Shown here one piece after another: positions 26,516-34,024 of a stretch of 64,000 bases of DNA. Below the pieces are notes generated by a model. That model saw only the letters and a list, made by a program, of their open reading frames with translations. It was not told where the DNA came from and did no database searches. The position numbers and the translations under genes are program-made. The stretch's first letter is position 1. Each line of letters starts with the position of its first letter. This stretch comes from Amycolatopsis vancoresmycina (lineage in GTDB: Bacteria; Actinomycetota; Actinomycetes; Mycobacteriales; Pseudonocardiaceae), in assembly GCF_000716785.1 (NCBI RefSeq), contig NZ_JNYY01000004.1, forward strand, positions 372,001 through 436,000. Reading direction: 5' to 3'.

Positions 26516-27988
26516 TCAGTACCGGTAGTGCTCCGGCTTGAACGGGCCCTCGACGTCCACGTCGATGTACTCGGCCTGCGCCTTAGTCAGCTTCGTCAGC
26601 TCACCACCGAGCGCGTCGAGGTGGATCTTCGCCACCTTCTCGTCCAGCTTCTTGGGCAGCCGGAACACCTCGTTGTCGTACTCCTCGTGCTTGGTGAACA
26701 GCTCGACCTGCGCGATCACCTGGTTGGAGAAGCTGTTCGACATCACGAACGACGGGTGCCCGGTCGCGTTGCCCAGGTTCAGCAGGCGGCCCTCCGACAG
26801 CACGATGATCGTGTTGCCGTTCGGGAACACCCACTCGTCGACCTGCGGCTTGATGTTCACGCGGCGGATGCCCGGGTAACGGGCGAGGCCCGCCATGTCG
26901 AGCTCGTTGTCGAAGTGGCCGATGTTGCCCAGGATCGCCTGGTGCTTCATCTTCGCCATGTGCTCGACCAGCACGACGTCCTTGTTGCCGGTCGTCGTGA
27001 TGACGATGTCGGCCTCGGGGAGCGCGTTCTCCAGCGTGCTGACCTGGTAGCCGTCCATCGCCGCCTGCAGCGCGCAGATCGGGTCGATCTCCGTGACGAT
27101 CACGCGCGCGCCCTGGCCGCGCAGGGACTCCGCGGCGCCCTTGCCGACGTCGCCGTAGCCGCAGACCACCGCGACCTTGCCGCCGATCAGGACGTCGGTG
27201 CCGCGGTTGATGCCGTCGATCAGGGAGTGGCGGATGCCGTAGCGGTTGTCGAACTTCGACTTCGTCACCGCGTCGTTGACGTTGATCGCCGGGAACAGCA
27301 GCTCGCCCGCCGCCGCCAGCTGGTACAGGCGCAGGACGCCGGTCGTCGTCTCCTCGGTGACGCCGTGGATGCCCTCGCCGATCTTCGTCCACTTGCCGGT
27401 GTCCGCCGCCACCGACGCGCGCAGCAGCTCGAGGAACACGCGGAACTCGTCCGAGGTGTTCTCGTCCGGGGTCGGCACGACACCCGTCTTCTCGAACTCG
27501 GTGCCCTTGTGCACCAGCATCGTGGCGTCACCGCCGTCGTCGAGGATCATGTTCGGGCCCTCGCCGTCCCAGGTGAGCATCCGCTCGGTGCACCACCAGT
27601 ACTCCTCGAGCGACTCGCCCTTCCACGCGAACACCGGGACGCCCTTGGGCTCCTGGGTCGTGCCGTGCGGGCCGACGACGACCGCGGCGGCCGCGTGGTC
27701 CTGCGTCGAGAAGATGTTGCAGGAGGCCCAGCGCACCTCCGCGCCCAGCGCCACCAGCGTCTCGATCAGCACCGCGGTCTGCACCGTCATGTGCAGCGAA
27801 CCGGACACGCGCGCCCCGCGCAGCGGGTAGACCTCCGCGTATTCGCGCCGCAGCGCCATCAGTCCCGGCATCTCGTGTTCGGCGAGGCGGATCTCCTTGC
27901 GGCCGAACTCGGCGGCCTCGAGGTCGGCGACGGCGAACTCGATGCCGTTGCGGGTCTCGTGCCGCTTGGCAACGCTTTCGGGGGTCAT
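26516..27988 (-). CDS. ahcY: Adenosylhomocysteinase (S-adenosyl-L-homocysteine hydrolase)
   Basis: A 490-residue NAD-dependent enzyme splitting S-adenosylhomocysteine into adenosine and homocysteine, which keeps methylation and mycothiol-linked sulfur metabolism running. Visible are SGSLHMTVQTAVLIETL, SCNIFSTQDHAAA, the NAD-binding GYGDVGKGAAESLRG and the C-terminal KPEHYRY. The mycobacterial-type insertion (EGPNMILDDGGDATMLVHKG onward) is present, which explains the length. ATG at 27988 gives MTPESVAKRHE with GGAGGA nine bases upstream. It corresponds to sahH, which follows tmk in M. tuberculosis. The short leader leaves no room for an obvious riboswitch. Confidence 0.97.
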   Translation of the reverse strand: MTPESVAKRHETRNGIEFAVADLEAAEFGRKEIRLAEHEMPGLMALRREYAEVYPLRGARVSGSLHMTVQTAVLIETLVALGAEVRWASCNIFSTQDHAAAAVVVGPHGTTQEPKGVPVFAWKGESLEEYWWCTERMLTWDGEGPNMILDDGGDATMLVHKGTEFEKTGVVPTPDENTSDEFRVFLELLRASVAADTGKWTKIGEGIHGVTEETTTGVLRLYQLAAAGELLFPAINVNDAVTKSKFDNRYGIRHSLIDGINRGTDVLIGGKVAVVCGYGDVGKGAAESLRGQGARVIVTEIDPICALQAAMDGYQVSTLENALPEADIVITTTGNKDVVLVEHMAKMKHQAILGNIGHFDNELDMAGLARYPGIRRVNIKPQVDEWVFPNGNTIIVLSEGRLLNLGNATGHPSFVMSNSFSNQVIAQVELFTKHEEYDNEVFRLPKKLDEKVAKIHLDALGGELTKLTKAQAEYIDVDVEGPFKPEHYRY

Positions 27989-28074
27989 AGTGGCGATTCC
28001 TCCAAGACTCGATGACACACGAACACTACCGTTGTCCGCTCGACTGTCCCTAGAAGTGTTAGGAGGCCCTTACC

Positions 28075-30336
28075 GTGGCCATGCCCGGCCCCGACACCCG
28101 CGTCGTGGAAATCCGCGTCGCCGGCCTCGTGGGCACCAGCGGGGAGACACTCCTCGACGCCGTTTCGACCGTCGACGTCGCCGGCGACGGGCTGGGCCGG
28201 GTGGTCCGCCCGGCGGACCGGCTGCGCCGCCCGGCGCCCGGGCCGGTGCTGCCGGCGCTCGGCCGGTCGATCCCGCGAACGCTCGAAGGCTACCTGTGGC
28301 ACGGCATGACCTCCGGCGGCGCCACGAAGGCCACCTGGGCGCTGCTGTTCCCGTTCTCACTGGCCAACGTCGCCTTCTGGATGCTGCCACCGGTCCCGGA
28401 CCGCCGGCTCGCGCGCGTTCTCGGTGCCGTGTGCCGCGGCCTGCTGCGCGTCGGCGCCCTGCTGCTGACGATGCTGCTGATGGGCCAGCTCGCGGCGATC
28501 GCGCTCGACCTGTTCGCCGCGCAGTGCCTCGCGCCCGGCTCCGGCTGCCTGCCCGCGATCCCCGACGCGGTCCGCTCGGTGCCCGCGAGGATCGCCGTCG
28601 GCGTGCTGCCGCTGCTCGCCGTGATCTTCGTCCTGCACCGGATTTCGAGCGCGACCTGGGCGGTGCACGCCGACGGCGACCTCACCGGCGGGCCGCTGCG
28701 GATGCGCGCCGACCCGGAGACGCCGGCCCTGCGCTGCCTGCACACCGTGGCGGCGCTGGCGTCGGTCGCGTTGCTGCTGCTCGGCGGACCGTTCCGGGTG
28801 CCCGGCGACACCGTCGACGTCGTCGCCTGGATCGTCACGCTGGCCGTGGTGCTCGCCACCGTCGTCGCCGCCGCGATCGGCGTCGACACCGGCCGGTTCG
28901 CCCGCCCCGGGGTGCTCGCGTTCGCGACCCTGCTCGTCGTCGTGGCCGCGGTGCGGCTGCGGCTGGGCACCGGCCCGCTGCCGGGCACCAACGGCGTCGT
29001 CGAAGGCCTCGGTGCGGCCCTGGTCGCGGTCACGGTGCTGTTCGCGCTGTTCCTCGCCCCGGCCGCGCTGCTGGCCCGGCCCGGCTGGCGGCACAAGCCG
29101 CAGCGGCTGCGGCCGTGGATGGGCGGCTGGGCGGCCGCGCCGGTGCTCGCGCTGGCCGGCCTGCTCGGCGGCGGCTTCGGCGCCGGCCTCGCCGAGGCGC
29201 TCCGGCGCCTTTCCGGCGCCGGGCTGCTGCAGGTGCCGACGACGTACCTGCTGGTCACGGTCCTGTGGGGGGCCGGGCTGGCGCTGGCCGCGGTGCTCGG
29301 CGTGCTCGGTTTCGCGGTCGCCGTCCCGCTGCGGCGGCTGCGGCGCGGCATCCCGGAGATCGTCGAGCTGATGGAGCACGACCGGCAGCAGGAAGCCCAG
29401 GCTGCGGCGGCGTGGGCGCGGTCGGCGTGGGAACGGCGGCACCTGCACCACCTGGCGCTCGCGGTGGCGTCGGCGATGTCCGCGGGCGGCGCGGCGCTGC
29501 TGGTGCTGCGGTTCGGGTTCGGGCTGGTCCCCGGCTGGTTCGGCCCGCTGTCCGCGATCGGCGTGGTCGCGCTCGGCGCGCTGGCCGCGGGCCTGCTGCG
29601 GGTCGTCTACACGGCCGCGCGGACCCCGCAGCGCAGCCGCCACCTCGGCGCGCTGGCCGACCTCGTGTGCTTCTGGCCGCGGGCGGCGCACCCGACGGTG
29701 CCGCCCTGCTACGCGCTCAAGGTCGTCCCCGAACTGGCCGCGCGGGCGCGCGAGCACCTCGCCGAACCCGGGACACGCGTGGTGCTCTCCGGCTACAACC
29801 TCGGCAGCCTGCTCACGCTCATGGCCGCCGCCCGGCTGGCCGCCGAGCTGCCGCCGGCGGACCTCGAGCGCGTCGGCGTGCTCACCGCCGGCTCCCCGCT
29901 GCAGTGGGGCTACCAACGCGCGTTCCCGGCGTTGCTGCCGCAGGAAGCGCTGGAGCGGCTCTTCGCCGACCTCGACGGCCGGTGGCGGGCACTGTGCCGC
30001 GGCACCGACATCTTCGGCGGCGGCGTGACGACGTGGCGGCACTCGGTCGCCGACCGGCGGCTGCACGGCGTCGGGTTCCTCCCGGACGGCGGCTTCGGCC
30101 CGGTGTCGGCGACGGCCGACGGCACCGGCGTCCTGATCCTCGGCGGCGACCACTGGCTGCCGGACCCGCTGCGCGGCCCGACCGGGCGGCACCGCTGGGC
30201 GCCCGGGGTGCTCAAGCACCAGGACTACGTCGTCGACGCCGAATGGGACCACGCCGTCGCGATGGCCGCCGGCCTCGGCAAGCCGTCCTGGGGCGAGCAG
30301 GGCTCGCTCTTCGGGGACTTTCCCCCGAAACGGTGA
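28075..30336 (+). CDS. Polytopic membrane protein with a serine-less lipase-like C-terminal domain
   Basis: A 753-residue protein. A soluble N-terminal 90 residues (VRVAGLVGTSGE...) precede about eight hydrophobic helices between residues 90 and 520, for example FPFSLANVAFWMLP and LLVVVAAVRLRLG. The final 200 residues look like an alpha/beta hydrolase: TRVVLSGYNLGSLLTLMAAARLAAEL followed by VGVLTAGSPLQWGY. In lipases the elbow is GHSLG; here it is GYNLG, so the nucleophilic Ser is Asn. A catalytic function is therefore doubtful; a binding or scaffold role is more likely. AGGAGG precedes the GTG. It is divergent from ahcY, probably from a shared 86-bp promoter region. Confidence 0.8.
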   Translation: MAMPGPDTRVVEIRVAGLVGTSGETLLDAVSTVDVAGDGLGRVVRPADRLRRPAPGPVLPALGRSIPRTLEGYLWHGMTSGGATKATWALLFPFSLANVAFWMLPPVPDRRLARVLGAVCRGLLRVGALLLTMLLMGQLAAIALDLFAAQCLAPGSGCLPAIPDAVRSVPARIAVGVLPLLAVIFVLHRISSATWAVHADGDLTGGPLRMRADPETPALRCLHTVAALASVALLLLGGPFRVPGDTVDVVAWIVTLAVVLATVVAAAIGVDTGRFARPGVLAFATLLVVVAAVRLRLGTGPLPGTNGVVEGLGAALVAVTVLFALFLAPAALLARPGWRHKPQRLRPWMGGWAAAPVLALAGLLGGGFGAGLAEALRRLSGAGLLQVPTTYLLVTVLWGAGLALAAVLGVLGFAVAVPLRRLRRGIPEIVELMEHDRQQEAQAAAAWARSAWERRHLHHLALAVASAMSAGGAALLVLRFGFGLVPGWFGPLSAIGVVALGALAAGLLRVVYTAARTPQRSRHLGALADLVCFWPRAAHPTVPPCYALKVVPELAARAREHLAEPGTRVVLSGYNLGSLLTLMAAARLAAELPPADLERVGVLTAGSPLQWGYQRAFPALLPQEALERLFADLDGRWRALCRGTDIFGGGVTTWRHSVADRRLHGVGFLPDGGFGPVSATADGTGVLILGGDHWLPDPLRGPTGRHRWAPGVLKHQDYVVDAEWDHAVAMAAGLGKPSWGEQGSLFGDFPPKR

Positions 30337-30366
30337 AGGCCCCTCGCGCGCGGAGCGAGGGGCCTT
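30336..30366. terminator. Bidirectional terminator-like hairpin
   Basis: Perfect 12-bp arms AAGGCCCCTCGC (30336-30347) and complement (30355-30366), overlapping the stop of the membrane protein gene. It lies between two convergent genes, so it can serve both. Confidence 0.65.
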
Positions 30367-30387
30367 CGACCGGGAACTAGCTCAGCT

Positions 30388-31077
30388 TCACTCGGAAGCC
30401 TTACGGCGGAACTTCAGCAGCGCGAGCAGGCCGCCACCGGCGACGAGCAGCAGCCCGCCGACCCAGATCAGCCACGCGTTGTCGAAGCCGGTGTTGGCCA
30501 GGCCGCCACCGGTGCCCGACTCGTTGCCCGCCGGGACGGCGGCCGGAGCGGTGGTGGAGCTGGTCGGCGCGACCGAGGTGTCCGAGGTCGCCGGGGCGCT
30601 CGGCTTGGTGGTCTCGGCCGGCTTCGTCGGCTTGGTCGGCGGAGCCGTGACGGTCTCGGTCGGCTTCGTGGTCTTCTTGCCGCACAGGAACCACTTGTCG
30701 ATGTTGGTTTCCTGGCGGTGGCTGGTCAGCGTCGACTTGAGGCCGCTCCAGGGCGCGTCCTTCGACAGCCCTTTCTTGCCCGGGATGTACTCGTTGAAGC
30801 CGTCGTCGCCGCCGATGACGACGATGCGGTTCACGGTGACGCCATCGTGGACCTTCGTGATGGTCAGCGTCTTCTGGCCCACGCCACCGGTGAAGTCGAC
30901 GTCGTCCTGCGTGACCTTGTCCTGGCCGTCCGCGCACTTCGAGTGGCTGCGGTCCGGAATCGGGTTCGAGCGGTCGTCGGGGCTCCAGCAGGCCAGCGCG
31001 GAGCCGGCGGTGCCGATGAGGGCGGCCGTGGTGAGCGCCATGACCGCGACGGCGCCGCGGAAGGTACGTCTGCGCAT
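30388..31077 (-). CDS. Sortase-anchored surface protein (LAXTG signal)
   Basis: A 229-residue exported protein. The signal peptide ends in GTAGSALA, the mature part starting CWSPDD. The folded region of about 120 residues contains Cys in HSKCADG and FLCGKK, likely a disulfide. A Thr/Pro/Ser/Ala-rich stalk follows. The C-terminus is a cell-wall sorting signal: LANTG, hydrophobic WLIWVGGLLLVAGGGLLALL, then KFRRKASE. LAXTG is the class E sortase motif of actinobacteria. ATG at 31077 has GGAG nearby; the in-frame start at 31134 would add unrelated residues. No sortase gene is in view. The role is unknown, perhaps morphology or adhesion. Confidence 0.85.
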   Translation of the reverse strand: MRRRTFRGAVAVMALTTAALIGTAGSALACWSPDDRSNPIPDRSHSKCADGQDKVTQDDVDFTGGVGQKTLTITKVHDGVTVNRIVVIGGDDGFNEYIPGKKGLSKDAPWSGLKSTLTSHRQETNIDKWFLCGKKTTKPTETVTAPPTKPTKPAETTKPSAPATSDTSVAPTSSTTAPAAVPAGNESGTGGGLANTGFDNAWLIWVGGLLLVAGGGLLALLKFRRKASE

Positions 31078-31128
31078 GAGTTCTCCAGTACCGATCGGGG
31101 GAGGAACGGCGAAATCGGGGGATCGCAA

Positions 31129-31177
31129 TGCCACTGAACGTGGGAATCACGCGGCTGTAATTCACCCGTCAGTGGCA
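31129..31177. promoter_or_regulatory. 49-bp imperfect inverted repeat upstream of the surface-protein gene
   Basis: Perfect outer arms TGCCACTGA (31129-31137) and TCAGTGGCA (31169-31177) surround a weaker inner dyad (GTGGGAATCAC / GTAATTCACCC). It is about 50 bp upstream of the ATG at 31077 and is a plausible binding site or promoter-proximal hairpin. Confidence 0.4.
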
Positions 31178-31295
31178 CACGGAGGCTCGAAAGGTATCGC
31201 ACGTCACTCGGCCCCTTACCAGGGGTCCCCCTTTGCGCACGAATCGCAAGATCCTCTTGATCAAGCCGTAACCTCGCGTTACGCAACCAAACGGA

Positions 31296-31337
31296 AAAAG
31301 CCCCGCCGACCTGGGGATCCAGTTCGGCGGGGCTTTT
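31296..31337 (-). terminator. Terminator of the permease gene
   Basis: Perfect 14-bp arms AAAAGCCCCGCCGA (31296-31309) and complement (31324-31337). On the minus strand TTTTT directly follows the stem. It lies 10 bp beyond the permease stop. Confidence 0.85.
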
Positions 31338-31347
31338 CGGCCGCAAG

Positions 31348-32874
31348 TCAGGCTCGGGGCGCCTCGACGGGTTCGTCGAGCCCGCCGGCCTGCCGCTTGC
31401 CCAGCAGCGAATGCCGCCGGCTGTAGGCGAAGTAGAACACCACGCCCAGCACCATCCAGGCGAGGAACCGCAGCCAGGTCAGCACGGTCAGGTTCAGCAT
31501 CAGCCACAGGCAGGCGAGGATGGCCAGGATCGGGATCAGCGGCACCAGCGGGACCTTGAACGCGCGGGGCAGGTCCGGCCGCGTCCGGCGCAACACCAGC
31601 ACCCCGGCCGAGACGAGCACGAACGCGAAGAGCGTGCCGACGTTGACCATCTCTTCGAGCTTGTCCGCCGGGAAGAAGCCGGCCGCCAGCGCGACCAGGC
31701 CGCCGACGATGAGCGTCGCGCGCTTCGGCGTGCCGTGCTCGCCGGTCTTCGCCAGGCCGCGCGGCATCAGGCCGTCCCGCGACATGGCGAAGATGATCCG
31801 GACCTGGCCCAGCATCAGCACCATGACGACGGTGGTCAGGCCGGCCAGCGCGCCGAAGGAGATGATGTTGGCCGCCCAGTCGACGCCGTTCGCGGAGAAC
31901 GCCGTGGCGAGGGTCTTGTGGCTGCCGTCGCCCGCCTTGGTCGCGAGGTCCTTGTAGGACGTCATGCCGACGACCACCAGCGACACCGCGACGTACAGCA
32001 CGGTCACGATGGCCAGCGAGCCCATGATGCCGCGCGGGACGGCCTTCTGCGGGTTCTTCGTCTCCTCCGCGGTGGTCGCGACGATGTCGAACCCGATGAA
32101 CGCGAAGAACACCAGCGAGGCGCCGGCCAGCAGGCCGAAGACGCCGAACGAGCTGCTCGCGCCGCCCGCGATCAGGGAGAACAGCGACTGGTCGACCCCG
32201 GTCTGGCCGGCCCCGCCGGTCTCGCCCGGCGGGATGTACGGCGTGTAGTTGGCGCCCTTGATGTAGAACAGCCCGAGGATGATCACGAACAGCACCACGG
32301 CGACCTTGATCCCGGTGATCACCATGGACACCCGCGACGACAGCTTTGTGCCGACGGCCAGCAGCGTCGTCAGGATCGCCACGACGAGCAGCGCGCCCCA
32401 GTCGACGGTCACGCTCCCGATGTCGAACGTCGTCGTGGTGCCCTTGCCGAACAGGTAGCCGAGCACCGTCTCGAGGTAGACCGACCAGCCCTTGGACACC
32501 GCGGCGGCGCCGACGGCGAGCTCGAGGATCAGGTCCCAGCCGATGATCCACGCCATGAACTCGCCGAAGGTGGCGTAGGAGAACGTGTACGCGCTGCCCG
32601 CGACCGGCACGGTCGAGGCGAATTCCGCGTAGCACAGCGCCGCCAGCGCGCAGGCGATCGCGGCGAACACGAAGGCCAGCGAGACCGACGGGCCGGCGTA
32701 GTCGCCCGCCGTGCGCGCGGTCAGCGTGAAGATGCCGGCGCCGATGACGACGGCGACGCCGAAGACCGTGAGGTCCCACGCGCTCAGGTTCCGCCGGAGC
32801 TTGGTGTCCGGCTCGTCGGTGTCCTTAATGGACTGTTCGATCGATTTAGTGCGCCACAATCCCGTTCCGGGCAC
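31348..32874 (-). CDS. APC-family cationic amino-acid permease
   Basis: A 508-residue transporter with about 12-13 membrane helices. The APC signature GAGIFTLTARTAGDYAGP lies in the first helix, followed by CYAEFASTVPVAGSAYTFSY and FFAFIGFDIVATTAEETKNPQKAVPRGI, diagnostic of the CAT (cationic amino-acid transporter) branch. It should import amino acids with protons; Arg, Lys or His are likely but not certain. GTG at 32874 has a perfect AGGAGG six bases upstream, so the longer frame to 32901 is rejected. It stands alone between its own terminator and the CDF gene. Confidence 0.92.
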   Translation of the reverse strand: MPGTGLWRTKSIEQSIKDTDEPDTKLRRNLSAWDLTVFGVAVVIGAGIFTLTARTAGDYAGPSVSLAFVFAAIACALAALCYAEFASTVPVAGSAYTFSYATFGEFMAWIIGWDLILELAVGAAAVSKGWSVYLETVLGYLFGKGTTTTFDIGSVTVDWGALLVVAILTTLLAVGTKLSSRVSMVITGIKVAVVLFVIILGLFYIKGANYTPYIPPGETGGAGQTGVDQSLFSLIAGGASSSFGVFGLLAGASLVFFAFIGFDIVATTAEETKNPQKAVPRGIMGSLAIVTVLYVAVSLVVVGMTSYKDLATKAGDGSHKTLATAFSANGVDWAANIISFGALAGLTTVVMVLMLGQVRIIFAMSRDGLMPRGLAKTGEHGTPKRATLIVGGLVALAAGFFPADKLEEMVNVGTLFAFVLVSAGVLVLRRTRPDLPRAFKVPLVPLIPILAILACLWLMLNLTVLTWLRFLAWMVLGVVFYFAYSRRHSLLGKRQAGGLDEPVEAPRA

Positions 32875-32973
32875 CGTTGACCTCCTGCGGCTGGCCTGCA
32901 TGTATCGCAGTAGGTCACCCTAACGGGTCAAGCCGGTGACGGCCGTCCGAAGACCCCCGGAGTGGATCTCCGG

Positions 32974-33891
32974 CTACCGCGTGAGGCTGCGGTCGAGGTC
33001 CGGTTCGAGGTAGATCAGCTTCGCGACCGGCACCTTGGCCCGCACGCGCGCCTCGGCGTCGTCGATGGCCGTGGCCACCTCGGCGGTGTCGAGGCCCGGC
33101 ACCATGGCCAGCTTCGCCGCGACGAGCAGCTCGTCCGGGCCCAGGTACTGGGTGCGGATGTGGATGACCCGCTCGACCTTGCCCGCGGCGAGCTCGTCGA
33201 CGATCGTCGCGAGCACGCCCTCGGTGGCGCCTTCGCCGATGAGCAGGCTCTTCATCTCGACGATGAGGATGATCGCGATGACGCCGAGCAGCAGGCCGAT
33301 CGCGAGGGTGCCGATGCCGTCCCAGACCGGGTCGCCCGTGACGACCGACAGCCCGACGCCGAGCAGCGCGAAGACCAGGCCGAGCAGCGCGCCGGCGTCC
33401 TCGAGGAGGACCACCGGCAGCTCGGGCTCCTTGGCCTGGCGGATGAACCCCCACCAGGTCGCGCCGCCCTTGATCTTCTTCGACTCGCCGACCGCGGTGT
33501 AGAAGCTGTAGCCCTCCAGGCCGACCGCGACCAGGAGGATGATCACGGCGACGATCGGCGAGTCGAGCGGCTCGGGGTGGCCGATCTTGTGGATGCCTTC
33601 GTAGATCGCGAACGCCGAGCCGAGGGTGAACAGCATCAGCGCGACGATGAAGGAGTAGAAGTACCGGTCGCGGCCGTAGCCGAACGGGTGCTCCTTGTCG
33701 GCTTCCCGCTTCGACGTCTTCTGGCCGAGCAGGAGCAGGCCCTGGTTCGTCGTGTCGGCCAGCGAGTGCACGGACTCGGCGAGCATCGACGACGACCCGG
33801 TGACGAGGAAGCCGACGAACTTCGCGGCCGCGATTCCGGCGTTCGCGCCGAGCGCCGCGATGATCGCCTTGGTTCCGCCTCCAGCTGACAC
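32974..33891 (-). CDS. Cation diffusion facilitator (CDF) metal exporter
   Basis: A 305-residue CDF protein with six predicted membrane helices and a cytoplasmic C-terminal domain. The metal site acidic/His residues appear in AESVHSLADTTNQ (helix 2) and VVLLEDAGALLGL (helix 5). The C-terminal part has VIHIRTQYLGPDELLVAAKL and a final IYLEPDLD. Such proteins export Zn, Mn, Co or Fe in exchange for protons; the metal is not predictable here. The GTG start has GGGAGCG upstream. No metalloregulator gene is adjacent. Confidence 0.92.
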   Translation of the reverse strand: MSAGGGTKAIIAALGANAGIAAAKFVGFLVTGSSSMLAESVHSLADTTNQGLLLLGQKTSKREADKEHPFGYGRDRYFYSFIVALMLFTLGSAFAIYEGIHKIGHPEPLDSPIVAVIILLVAVGLEGYSFYTAVGESKKIKGGATWWGFIRQAKEPELPVVLLEDAGALLGLVFALLGVGLSVVTGDPVWDGIGTLAIGLLLGVIAIILIVEMKSLLIGEGATEGVLATIVDELAAGKVERVIHIRTQYLGPDELLVAAKLAMVPGLDTAEVATAIDDAEARVRAKVPVAKLIYLEPDLDRSLTR

Positions 33892-34024
33892 GAGCGCTCC
33901 CCTGCCGACGTTCCCGATTTGCCGGTTTGGAGCCTAGAGGACCCCGTCCGGTTCCCGCCCCGCACCGCCCGGTTTTGTCGGACCCCTTCGCTACGGTGGC
34001 CGTTCCGGCACAGGGAGGGTGGCC

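Noticed and set aside
27989..28074. SAH riboswitch upstream of ahcY
   Set aside because: The gap is only 86 bp and shared with a divergent gene. No conserved SAH-riboswitch pattern could be seen.
28357..30252. A 631-codon minus-strand frame opposite the membrane protein gene
   Set aside because: The translation is Arg/Gln/Pro-rich and repetitive, typical of a shadow frame; the plus-strand frame has membrane helices and AGGAGG.
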